Below are positions 1 to 6,186 of a stretch of DNA of 11,639 nucleotides, piece by piece. The first letter of the stretch is position 1; each line of letters starts with the position of its first letter. The stretch covers positions 1 to 11,639 of the forward strand of contig JAHJMX010000096.1 in the NCBI GenBank assembly GCA_018821175.1. The letters are read 5' to 3'. A model generated the notes under the pieces. It saw only the letters and a list, made by a program, of their open reading frames with translations. It was not told the origin of the DNA and did no database searches. The translations under genes were made by a program, and so were the position numbers. This stretch comes from Patescibacteria group bacterium. Its GTDB lineage: Bacteria; Patescibacteriota; Gracilibacteria; UBA1369; PNNO01.

Positions 1-1079
1 CTGCTCCAGCCTGGATGGAACGTTTAACAAGTAGTAGTGAAGAAAAGGCAGTAAAACCTCAAGTAGATTATAAAACCGATACAGCAGAACCAAAATATAT
101 TAGTGAAACTTTCCGAAATCGCATACTGGGCGATGCCAAAAATCAAGTTAGTGTAGCCGAAATTTATAAAGAAATGTTAGCTACAAAACCTTCTGGAATT
201 TATAATCAAAAAACTAGGAAAGCTCTCATAGAAGAATGTGACCAGGTTTTAATTGAAGATATCTACATTAAATTCGAACCATACAAGAAAAGTTTACAAA
301 GAATTGAAGAAGTAAACATTGAATCCCTCGTAAACGCGCTTCCATCTTTCTTACAATCATTATTTGAAGGTAGAGTTCTAAGCCCAAAAACGCGCAGTTA
401 TGTTTTGAATCAAGCTATAACCCTGTTAAAAATAGTTGACGAACAACGATATGACGAAGGCACAAAAAAATATTTGAAATATAATATTGTGTACGCTATT
501 GAATATTCACTAGCTATGGCAAAAAGAAATTTATCAAAAGAGAAAACCACAGTATTATCCCCATCAAATCGTCCTTTGTTAGAATTGCTGAGTACGATGC
601 AAGGAGACAATGAAGTTGAAATAAAAGGGGCAATCACTTTCCCGCATTTAGGGAATGAAAATTCTGAAGATATACAAAATTTACATGCACAAATCGAAGC
701 AATAATCGAAACGCCGCGAGATCCTTCCTACAAAAAGGCTGCTGAATATTTAAACCAAATTATTGAAAAGGCAAAAAGCTTGGCTCTTTTAGGTGACAAT
801 TTAATGCAAATTAGGAATTATTGGGAATTTGAAGACAAGGTATACGAAATTGTAAAGGGATGGGCAGATATGGTTGAATCAATCAAGACCCCTTTCATAC
901 TTGCGTTCAAAACAAGCTCACAACACGATGAACTGGCCAATATACAGGCCGTGATAATTAGTAAAATCCTCAAGCCTCAATTAATTGTTTTTGGAGAAAT
1001 GCTTTTATCCACAACTCTACTAATTCCAGAAATTACAGCAAAAGATAATCAGTCTTCAAACGACATAAGTAAACTATAA
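1..1079 (+). CDS. Unrecognised helical protein, 5'-partial
   Basis: Function not recognised. The frame is open from the left edge (first full codon at base 3) to a TAA at 1077-1079. The first ATG, at 15, has no Shine-Dalgarno upstream and is preceded by in-frame Ala-Pro-Ala-Trp codons, so the gene most likely begins outside the window and 354 residues are only its C-terminal part. What is visible is a charged, Lys/Glu-rich, mostly helical soluble protein. It has no signal peptide, no convincing membrane helix, no Cys-rich motif and no nucleotide-binding motif; only the stretch near residues 320-340 (LIVFGEMLLSTTLLIP) is moderately hydrophobic. Its last 31 bp overlap the 3' end of the convergent permease gene, so no terminator lies between them. 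If ATG 15 is the true start, the protein is 354 residues. Confident that it is coding; no function is proposed. Confidence 0.8.
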   Translation, partial: APAWMERLTSSSEEKAVKPQVDYKTDTAEPKYISETFRNRILGDAKNQVSVAEIYKEMLATKPSGIYNQKTRKALIEECDQVLIEDIYIKFEPYKKSLQRIEEVNIESLVNALPSFLQSLFEGRVLSPKTRSYVLNQAITLLKIVDEQRYDEGTKKYLKYNIVYAIEYSLAMAKRNLSKEKTTVLSPSNRPLLELLSTMQGDNEVEIKGAITFPHLGNENSEDIQNLHAQIEAIIETPRDPSYKKAAEYLNQIIEKAKSLALLGDNLMQIRNYWEFEDKVYEIVKGWADMVESIKTPFILAFKTSSQHDELANIQAVIISKILKPQLIVFGEMLLSTTLLIPEITAKDNQSSNDISKL

Positions 1080-2434
1080 ATCACGAATCCAAGGAGACAT
1101 AATCCAAGCCCTCCAAGAATTATATTGCTTGTAAGTTGGAATATGAAGAAAATACATGAAAAGACTCCAAATACAGGCAAAATCGGCAAGCGCCCAATAC
1201 TGAATGGGACCTTGAATGGGCGATGAATTTTTGGCATTTTGAAACGCAAAACAATAATCGCAAGGTTTATCGCTGCAAATGTTACAAACAATGTGAAGTT
1301 TGTTAATTCTGCAATTATTCCGATGTCATCCAATAAACAAAATAAAATCGAGAAAAACATAACTGCAATTAATGCATAATACGGAGTGCGAGTTATTTTA
1401 TGAACTTTACGAAATGGCGCAAGCAACTTGAATTCATGGGAAATCCCATAAAGAGTGCGTGATCCAGCATGTAAGGCAATCAAGACTGTACTGGCAGTTG
1501 AAAATAATGCAATTAATGAAAGCATTATAAAGGCTTTATTGCCAAGAACCGACGCAGCTACATCTGCAAGTGGTGCTTTTGAAGCCGCCAAAACCTCCCA
1601 ATCCAAAATACTAACTGATGCAATTGCAACTGTAATATATAAAACCGTACTAATAACAATTGATAAAATTAATGCCCTTGGAATTGTTTTTGTTGGATCT
1701 TTAACTTCTTCCGATAATTTAACGATAGACTCAAACCCTAAAAATGCAAAAAATACAAAGGCAGAGGCTCGAAAAACACCGCCAAGACCACTCGGCATTT
1801 CAATATATGATACATCTCCCAAATAAAATAATCCTAAAAAAATTATTAAAAATAATCCAAAAATCGCTAACGAAGTAAACAAAATATTTATCAAAGATGA
1901 CATTTTAACACTTAAAAGATTCAAAATAGTAAATATAACTACAACTCCAATAGATATCATCACTATATTGTGAACATCAAAAAGTTGGCTAAAATAGCCA
2001 GCAAAACCAGTCGCAACTGTCGCCGACGAAATAATAGCCGAAAAAAATACTAAATATCCAATAAAAAACGCCGCCATCTTGCCAAAAGATTTTTTGGTAT
2101 AGGCATACTCCGCAGAATCTTCAGGAAAAAGCGAGCTTAATTCTGCATAACTAAGTCCAGTCAAAAGCGCCACAATCGCCGAGATTAAAAATGCCAACCA
2201 AACTGTATTTCCAGTAATACTAGCCGCTTCCCCGATAAGCACGTAAATACCAGCCCCAAGGATCACCCCAACTCCATAAGCAGTCGCATGAAAAAGTCCA
2301 AGTTCACGTTTTAGGGCAATTTGTCTCGCCATATTTTTATTTTTACAATTTTCTAATACGTATCCTTGTAATTTTACCATAAAACCGTTCAGTTTTCGAC
2401 GCAAAAGGTGTAAACTGCCGAAGGTTTTATGCAT
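1049..2434 (-). CDS. APC-superfamily amino-acid permease
   Basis: Inner-membrane secondary transporter, probably taking up amino acids by cation symport. It is hydrophobic with about 12 membrane helices. Two family hallmarks are visible: the helix-1 substrate-binding segment GVGVILGAGIY (residues 54-64) and the helix-6 region FFAFLGFESIVKLSEEVKDP (228-247) followed by TIPRA, as in cationic/broad amino-acid transporters of the APC family. ALHAGSRTLYG (320-330) is the conserved helix-8 loop. Substrate specificity cannot be read from sequence. The start is uncertain. ATG 2434 has an AAGGA six to seven bases upstream, the clearest Shine-Dalgarno in the window. ATG 2332 (residue 35, beginning MARQIALKRELG) matches where homologues usually begin and has an A-rich leader like neighbouring genes. 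The gene ends on TGA, overlapping the convergent upstream gene by 31 bp, and is divergent from the ZIP gene. Confidence 0.95.
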   Translation of the reverse strand: MHKTFGSLHLLRRKLNGFMVKLQGYVLENCKNKNMARQIALKRELGLFHATAYGVGVILGAGIYVLIGEAASITGNTVWLAFLISAIVALLTGLSYAELSSLFPEDSAEYAYTKKSFGKMAAFFIGYLVFFSAIISSATVATGFAGYFSQLFDVHNIVMISIGVVVIFTILNLLSVKMSSLINILFTSLAIFGLFLIIFLGLFYLGDVSYIEMPSGLGGVFRASAFVFFAFLGFESIVKLSEEVKDPTKTIPRALILSIVISTVLYITVAIASVSILDWEVLAASKAPLADVAASVLGNKAFIMLSLIALFSTASTVLIALHAGSRTLYGISHEFKLLAPFRKVHKITRTPYYALIAVMFFSILFCLLDDIGIIAELTNFTLFVTFAAINLAIIVLRFKMPKIHRPFKVPFSIGRLPILPVFGVFSCIFFIFQLTSNIILGGLGLCLLGFVIYSLLMSFED

Positions 2435-2484
2435 TTTGCATCCTTCATTTTATAAAAATTTTATAAACTCACACATATACACCT
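2435..2484. promoter_or_regulatory. Divergent AT-rich promoter region
   Basis: These 50 bp separate the permease and ZIP starts and must hold at least part of both promoters. They contain two abutting AT palindromes, TTTTATAAAA (2448-2457) and TTTTATAAA (2459-2467). Either strand therefore offers TATAAA-like -10 boxes. No well-spaced -35 box is convincing on either strand, so exact promoter assignment is not possible. The ZIP leader would be short, about 10-20 nt, and lacks a Shine-Dalgarno. The minus-strand side carries AAGGAT just before ATG 2434. Confidence 0.45.
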
Positions 2485-3267
2485 ATGGAAACTTGGATTT
2501 GGACACTTGGATCAGTCGTGATAGTCAGCTTAATTTCATTAATTGGAGCTTTAACATTTTTAATTAAAGACAATTTTCTTCAAAAAATCCTGACTTTCAT
2601 GGTCAGTTTTGCAGTTGGAGCGATTTTTGGAGACGCTTTTCTTCACATTTTGCCAGAAATATACGCAAGCGAAATTGGAGAAACTGCCGCTGCTCACGCA
2701 CATGGTGCTGGGAATATTATGACTCCCACTTTAATTATTGTAGGGATTTTATTTTTCTTTTCACTTGAGAAATTTCTAAGATGGCGACATTGTCACCATT
2801 TGCCAGATAATTGCGATCATAAACATCCAGTCGCAGTAATGAACTTAATCGGTGACGGAGCACATAATTTTTTGGATGGAATTTTGATAGCAGGCAGCTA
2901 CATGGTTTCAATCCAAATTGGAATTGCAACAACAATAGCTGTAATACTTCACGAAATCCCACAAGAGATTGGTGATTTTGCAACACTCTTACATGCTGGA
3001 TACAAAGCAAAAAAAGCACTTTTCTTCAACTTGTTAGTTGCTTTAACGTCAGTTTTAGGGGCATTTATCGTACTGGCCCTTAATCCAAGCTTAGAAATCA
3101 CAAAAGGGATTTTGTTACCACTAACTGCAGGAGGATTCATCTACATTGCAGGGTCAGATCTTATCCCGATTTTACACGAAAAAAACAAACCAATAACAGC
3201 ATTGTTTCAAGTAATTTCAATAGCACTTGGAACCGGAATAATGATTCTGTTGATGATTATTGAATAG
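2485..3267 (+). CDS. ZIP-family divalent metal transporter
   Basis: Membrane permease of the ZIP family, which imports Zn2+, Fe2+ or Mn2+ into the cytoplasm. At 260 residues it has the usual bacterial size, with about eight predicted helices. The metal-site signatures are intact: HNFLDG (residues 127-132) in helix 4 and HEIPQEIGDF (156-165) in helix 5, plus SDLIPILHE (224-232) in helix 7. The loop between helices 3 and 4 has the metal-binding look of ZIP cytoplasmic loops: RHCHHLPDNCDHKH (101-114) carries five His and two Cys. A smaller His pair lies at 71 and 73. Which metal is carried cannot be decided. The ATG at 2485 lies directly before the first helix and is the only sensible start. It has no Shine-Dalgarno. 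The gene is divergent from the amino-acid permease and stops at TAG, with no obvious hairpin terminator before the antisense tRNA. Confidence 0.96.
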   Translation: METWIWTLGSVVIVSLISLIGALTFLIKDNFLQKILTFMVSFAVGAIFGDAFLHILPEIYASEIGETAAAHAHGAGNIMTPTLIIVGILFFFSLEKFLRWRHCHHLPDNCDHKHPVAVMNLIGDGAHNFLDGILIAGSYMVSIQIGIATTIAVILHEIPQEIGDFATLLHAGYKAKKALFFNLLVALTSVLGAFIVLALNPSLEITKGILLPLTAGGFIYIAGSDLIPILHEKNKPITALFQVISIALGTGIMILLMIIE

Positions 3268-3356
3268 CTTTAAAAAAAGGGGTGGTGGATTTTGTTACAC
3301 AAAAAAAAACCTTAGACACATAAATTCAAAGCTCTTTTTAGCTATCTCTATAAAAC

Positions 3357-3431
3357 TGGCTGGGGCGGAGGGATTCGAACCCCCGAATGCCAGGACCAAA
3401 ACCTGGTGCCTTACCACTTGGCGACGCCCCA
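3357..3431 (-). tRNA. tRNA-Gln (anticodon UUG)
   Basis: Complete cloverleaf on the minus strand. The 7-bp acceptor stem TGGGGCG/CGCCCCA is followed by discriminator G and an encoded CCA (3357-3359). The D arm is GCC-AAGTGGTAA-GGC, the anticodon stem CCAGG/CCTGG has loop TTTTGGT and hence anticodon TTG (reads CAA). The T arm is GGGGG-TTCGAAT-CCCTC with one G-U pair. The mature body is 72 nt without CCA. The U1-A72 end pair and D-arm sequence closely resemble bacterial tRNA-Gln. It sits between the ZIP gene and the Cys-rich surface-protein gene. Downstream on its strand are a weak AGCT/AGCT hairpin (about 3330-3345) and a T9 run (3301-3309), which may end its transcript. Confidence 0.98.
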
Positions 3432-3444
3432 ATGCGCAGCCAAT

Positions 3445-3472
3445 ACTTTAACAAAAAACTACACAAAGTCAA
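3445..3472 (-). promoter_or_regulatory. Candidate promoter of tRNA-Gln
   Basis: On the minus strand, TTGACT (3467-3472) is separated by 16 bp from TAAAGT (3445-3450, four of six matches to the -10 consensus). This lies 13 bp before the mature tRNA 5' end. Spacing and position suit a tRNA promoter. It also lies just after the terminator of the upstream gene, so the tRNA would be transcribed independently. Confidence 0.5.
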
Positions 3473-3490
3473 AGGGAAACTTAAGAATTT

Positions 3491-3520
3491 TAAAAAGAGC
3501 CTCAGCTTTTTCAGAGGAGA
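3491..3520 (-). terminator. Intrinsic terminator of Cys-rich surface gene
   Basis: On the minus strand CCTCTG and CTGAGG (3500-3517) form a hairpin with one internal A-A or T-T mismatch and a six-base loop, followed by CTCTTTTT. It begins about 45 nt after the surface protein's stop. An alternative fold, AAAAAGC-TGAG-GCT plus T5, uses the same bases. On the plus strand AGC-CTCA-GCT followed by T5 could also stop read-through from the ZIP gene, so the element may be bidirectional. Confidence 0.65.
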
Positions 3521-3535
3521 CCCTTTCGTAATTAT

Positions 3536-3566
3536 TTTAGAATCTATTATCTTTAGAATCTATTAT
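3536..3566. repeat. 15-nt tandem duplication at a gene end
   Basis: TTTAGAATCTATTAT occurs twice (3536-3550 and 3552-3566), separated by one base. Each copy contains the near-palindrome TAGAATCTA. The second copy overlaps the TAA stop of the surface gene (3563-3565), which is immediately followed by an in-frame TAG. It looks like a recent local duplication; no function is evident. Confidence 0.8.
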
Positions 3567-5905
3567 TTTCTTTTACGTCTTACATAAGCTCCTCCAAGTC
3601 CAGCAGCTCCAAATAGAAGCAATAGCCCCGGCCCGGTCTGTGGATTTTCCCCTGGCATTGGCGCCCCAGGATGAAGTGGTGATGTTCCAGGGATTGAAGT
3701 CTCTTCCGCAGCTCCATGCAAACTTCCAACAGAAGTAGTTGATGGGGTCTCTGAAGTCACTGATGTAGTAACATAATCTTCAGGATCTGGTGCAGTATCG
3801 GTATTAGAACAATCACATGTAGGACATGTTACTTGTGGGCAAGTCACCGTAGGACACACTGGACAATCATCATTTTCTGTAACTGTCGTAGTATCGTTTG
3901 TATCATATTCTTTTGGCACTTCTTCAGATGATCTATAAACTTTGAATGAATCACTACAAACCCCTCCAAGTTCTTTATCTACAGCCCATACAACCACCAC
4001 ATCAGAATCACCGGCATCTGGACCACCATCCATATATGCAATTTTCGAATTACTAAAATATGTACTTCCAGCCCCAGAGAATGAAATAGATCCCGTATCT
4101 GAAGCATATTTGTACTCCGAAATATTGTAACCATCGTTATTAATAACAATTTCAATTGACTGTTGACTGTAATCTTCATCAATCTCAACTGAACCTTGCC
4201 CCGCCACATTTGCATCAACTGGCTTAACAATGGTCAAAGTACAAGATTTTTTTGGTTCCTCTTGGGTAGTTGTTGTTGTAGTTGTAGTACAATATTTTTT
4301 GTACCACAAATCACTCATGAACTTGTCCTTATTGTTCTCCAAGTAAGCTTTTGTTGCATCCGAAGTTCCATCTGAATTATAAATACTCTTTAACACTTCG
4401 CGTTCAATCGCTGTATCCACATCTTTACATTCAAGTTTTATATCAACGCATTTTCCATTATAGTCACCACGATAAGTGATCGTTCCATCCTGATTTACAA
4501 TGTTCTCACATGCATCTTCAGTTATATCTTCAGTTGGTTTTTCCGGTTCATCTGGCTCCTCAGTCTTATTGTAGCCATCGCATTTATTAATCTCATATTG
4601 ATTCCACCAGAATTCATAATTTACCGATGTGTCAGCTTCCGCTCTCTCAAGCATACCTATAATATATGAACAAGAATATGTGATGATTTCTTCATCTGGC
4701 TGATCTGTACACTCTTTAGCATATACTTTTTCCCAATATGCTTTAGCAACTTCATCTTTAGCTATTTCTATATTGTACAAATATGTTTCACAAACATCTC
4801 TCGGCTCTTCTTCTGTTGGACAATATTTAGGATACCACGCAGGATTCACCATTTTATCAACAGTGACATGAATGTATTGTGCAGTTTCTGCAGCAGTAGA
4901 TTCTGCCTCTGAAATTTTCATCCATTTGTCTTTAAATGCCTCTACGCTTTCTTCAGCATCAAAAGCATCACAATCTAAAACAAAAGACTCACATTTACCA
5001 GCAATTTCAATAGTTCTCCCCTCACAAACACATTGATCCCCTTCTAAAATCATTCCATCTGGACAATCAGGCTGCAAAGTATCAATTCTGTCAATATTAA
5101 TGCTAATATCAGGATTTATTTTAATATCTTGATTATCATCGGTAACAATCGTCAAATCAGGCCTAGTTAGGATTGTTTCATTGCGATCTATTGTTAAATC
5201 TCCAAGAGGAACAAGCGAAATTGAGTCATTAGTGTCAGTTGTAACCGGCACATCACATTCGTTTATTTTCCTCCAAGACTCATATTCATTCTTTGTATCA
5301 TAATCTGTCTTAAAACTAGCACTTGTTATATCTGTTGCAATCATTTTTTGAACTTGATCGTAAGTCAAATCACAACTCATCGGAACGCATGTATTTTTGT
5401 TTGCATCCCAAGCAAAATCATTTTCACAAATACAAGTAATGACTGGTGAACTATATGAACTCAAAGTAGGAGTAACAGTTTTAGGAACAAGGTGTTTGGT
5501 TACGTCACAAATAATCTCTTTCTCAACAATAGCCACGGCTTCACCAGACCCAGGAGATAAAGAAGTCGCTGGAGTCAAGGTATCATTAGTTGACACAGTA
5601 TCTGTAGTTGTTCCCGAAGTCGCCGGAGTCAATGTATCATTAGTTGACACAGTATCTTTAGTCGACAAAATAGTCGATGGAGTCAATGTCCCCGTAGTAC
5701 TAATAGGGACAACTGAATTTGTTGAAATCAAACTTCCCTGCAACCTTTCTCCACCTTGCGAGTAAAGAACGGTCCCAACAACAGCTCCAATCAAGAGCAA
5801 ACCTGCAAAAATCGATACTATTTTGCGAATAGTAAAGAATGGTTTTTTTTGAACCGGATTTGCCACAACTGGCATAGAATCATTGTTTTCTATAGGATTG
5901 TCCAT
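3563..5905 (-). CDS. Cys-rich, sortase-type anchored surface protein
   Basis: A 780-residue secreted or surface protein of unknown family. Order of parts: short cytoplasmic tail; one membrane helix or uncleaved signal (about 29-48); Ser/Thr stalk with an 18-residue repeat (73-115); Cys-containing EGF/TIL-like patches (CPDGMILEGDQCVCEG, 281-296); five Cys-bracketed helical units ending in a Trp/Tyr-Lys...Cys motif (C178-C217, C312-C362, C372-C399, C412-C442, C493-C539); a Thr8 run (540-547); a beta-rich, Ig-like segment with a Cys pair (555-650); a Cys/Pro knot-like stretch (681-699); then a Pro/Ser linker. The C-terminus is NPQTG (754-758), a hydrophobic helix and RRKRK. This matches the three-part layout of sortase substrates, although the motif is not LPXTG. 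The start at 5905 has an A-rich leader and no Shine-Dalgarno. It has its own strong promoter and terminator and lies downstream of the PKD operon. An adhesive or wall-spanning role is inference. Confidence 0.95.
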   Translation of the reverse strand: MDNPIENNDSMPVVANPVQKKPFFTIRKIVSIFAGLLLIGAVVGTVLYSQGGERLQGSLISTNSVVPISTTGTLTPSTILSTKDTVSTNDTLTPATSGTTTDTVSTNDTLTPATSLSPGSGEAVAIVEKEIICDVTKHLVPKTVTPTLSSYSSPVITCICENDFAWDANKNTCVPMSCDLTYDQVQKMIATDITSASFKTDYDTKNEYESWRKINECDVPVTTDTNDSISLVPLGDLTIDRNETILTRPDLTIVTDDNQDIKINPDISINIDRIDTLQPDCPDGMILEGDQCVCEGRTIEIAGKCESFVLDCDAFDAEESVEAFKDKWMKISEAESTAAETAQYIHVTVDKMVNPAWYPKYCPTEEEPRDVCETYLYNIEIAKDEVAKAYWEKVYAKECTDQPDEEIITYSCSYIIGMLERAEADTSVNYEFWWNQYEINKCDGYNKTEEPDEPEKPTEDITEDACENIVNQDGTITYRGDYNGKCVDIKLECKDVDTAIEREVLKSIYNSDGTSDATKAYLENNKDKFMSDLWYKKYCTTTTTTTTQEEPKKSCTLTIVKPVDANVAGQGSVEIDEDYSQQSIEIVINNDGYNISEYKYASDTGSISFSGAGSTYFSNSKIAYMDGGPDAGDSDVVVVWAVDKELGGVCSDSFKVYRSSEEVPKEYDTNDTTTVTENDDCPVCPTVTCPQVTCPTCDCSNTDTAPDPEDYVTTSVTSETPSTTSVGSLHGAAEETSIPGTSPLHPGAPMPGENPQTGPGLLLLFGAAGLGGAYVRRKRK
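5562..5690. repeat. 54-bp coding tandem repeat in surface-protein stalk
   Basis: Within the surface gene, 42-nt blocks at 5562-5603 and 5616-5657 differ at only two positions and are spaced 54 bp apart. A degenerate third copy continues to about 5690. They encode an 18-residue unit containing DTVSTNDTLTPATS. The near-identity at DNA level points to recent unit duplication and a length-variable stalk. Confidence 0.85.
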
Positions 5906-5984
5906 ATTTATTTTTGTTATTTTTTTTGTTTTTTATATATAAGTATATTATGAACATATATAAAATGGCATAATATATTGTAAT

Positions 5985-6013
5985 ATTATACCATGAAGTT
6001 GTGCGGCGGTCAA
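5985..6013 (-). promoter_or_regulatory. Near-consensus sigma70 promoter
   Basis: On the minus strand, TTGACC (6008-6013) and a perfect TATAAT (5985-5990) are separated by exactly 17 bp. Transcription would begin near 5978 and give an AT-rich leader of roughly 70 nt before the Cys-rich surface gene at 5905. The -35 box lies inside an imperfect inverted repeat with arms AAGTT/AACTT (about 5995-6016), a possible operator. This suggests the surface gene can be expressed apart from the PKD operon upstream. Confidence 0.75.
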
Positions 6014-6061
6014 ACTTCCGTCTTTTGTTTGCAGCCTAAGTATGATTGAAAATTTACCCTA

Positions 6062-6178
6062 TTATTTCTGAGCAAATATAACAGAAAGTGCAGGCGCCAA
6101 ACTGGCAAGCACTAGGGCAACAATTGCAAACAATGCAGCAATCCGAACCATTCGTTTTTTCTTTTTCGTAGGCGACAT
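6062..6178 (-). CDS. 38-residue single-helix membrane microprotein
   Basis: A small ORF runs from ATG 6178 to TAA 6062. It encodes a strongly basic start (MSPTKKKKRMVR) followed by about 22 hydrophobic residues (IAALFAIVALVLASLAPALS) and a short tail VIFAQK. It therefore looks like a signal peptide or single membrane helix with its N-terminus inside. It starts 8 bp after the stop of the six-PKD protein, in the same direction, as the next gene of a tight operon. There is no Shine-Dalgarno at usable spacing; AAGGAG lies 19 nt upstream, at the end of the previous gene, and might serve through translational coupling. An internal ATG at 6151 would remove the basic head and is less likely. Family not recognised. 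It could be a chance ORF, but composition and position argue that it is real. Confidence 0.62.
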   Translation of the reverse strand: MSPTKKKKRMVRIAALFAIVALVLASLAPALSVIFAQK

Positions 6179-6186
6179 TTAATACT

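Noticed and set aside
1049..1051. Alternative genetic code with UGA read as glycine
   Set aside because: The permease ends on TGA exactly where the family should end, other genes use TAA/TAG, and no long frame needs UGA read-through. Only one TGA stop is present, so the argument is modest.
1455..1826. 123-residue plus-strand ORF inside the permease gene
   Set aside because: Lies wholly antisense to a well-supported membrane transporter, with no independent motif or start signal.
3260..3451. Small plus-strand ORF containing GFEPPNARTKTWCLTTWRRP
   Set aside because: It is the antisense reading of tRNA-Gln; this peptide is the kind of spurious protein that arises wherever a tRNA is translated backwards.
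3536..3566. CRISPR or attachment-site repeat
   Set aside because: Only two abutting 15-nt copies, with no spacers, no cas genes and no integrase; it is a simple tandem duplication next to a gene end, and proximity to the tRNA alone is not evidence for an att site.
5397..5765. 122-residue plus-strand ORF with Val/Ser repeats
   Set aside because: Antisense image of the Ser/Thr stalk repeats of the surface gene.
6003..6028. Possible plus-strand terminator GGCGG...CCGTC followed by TTTTGTTT
   Set aside because: Only five pairs with one G-U, and no plus-strand gene lies upstream for it to terminate; the bases are better explained by the minus-strand promoter.
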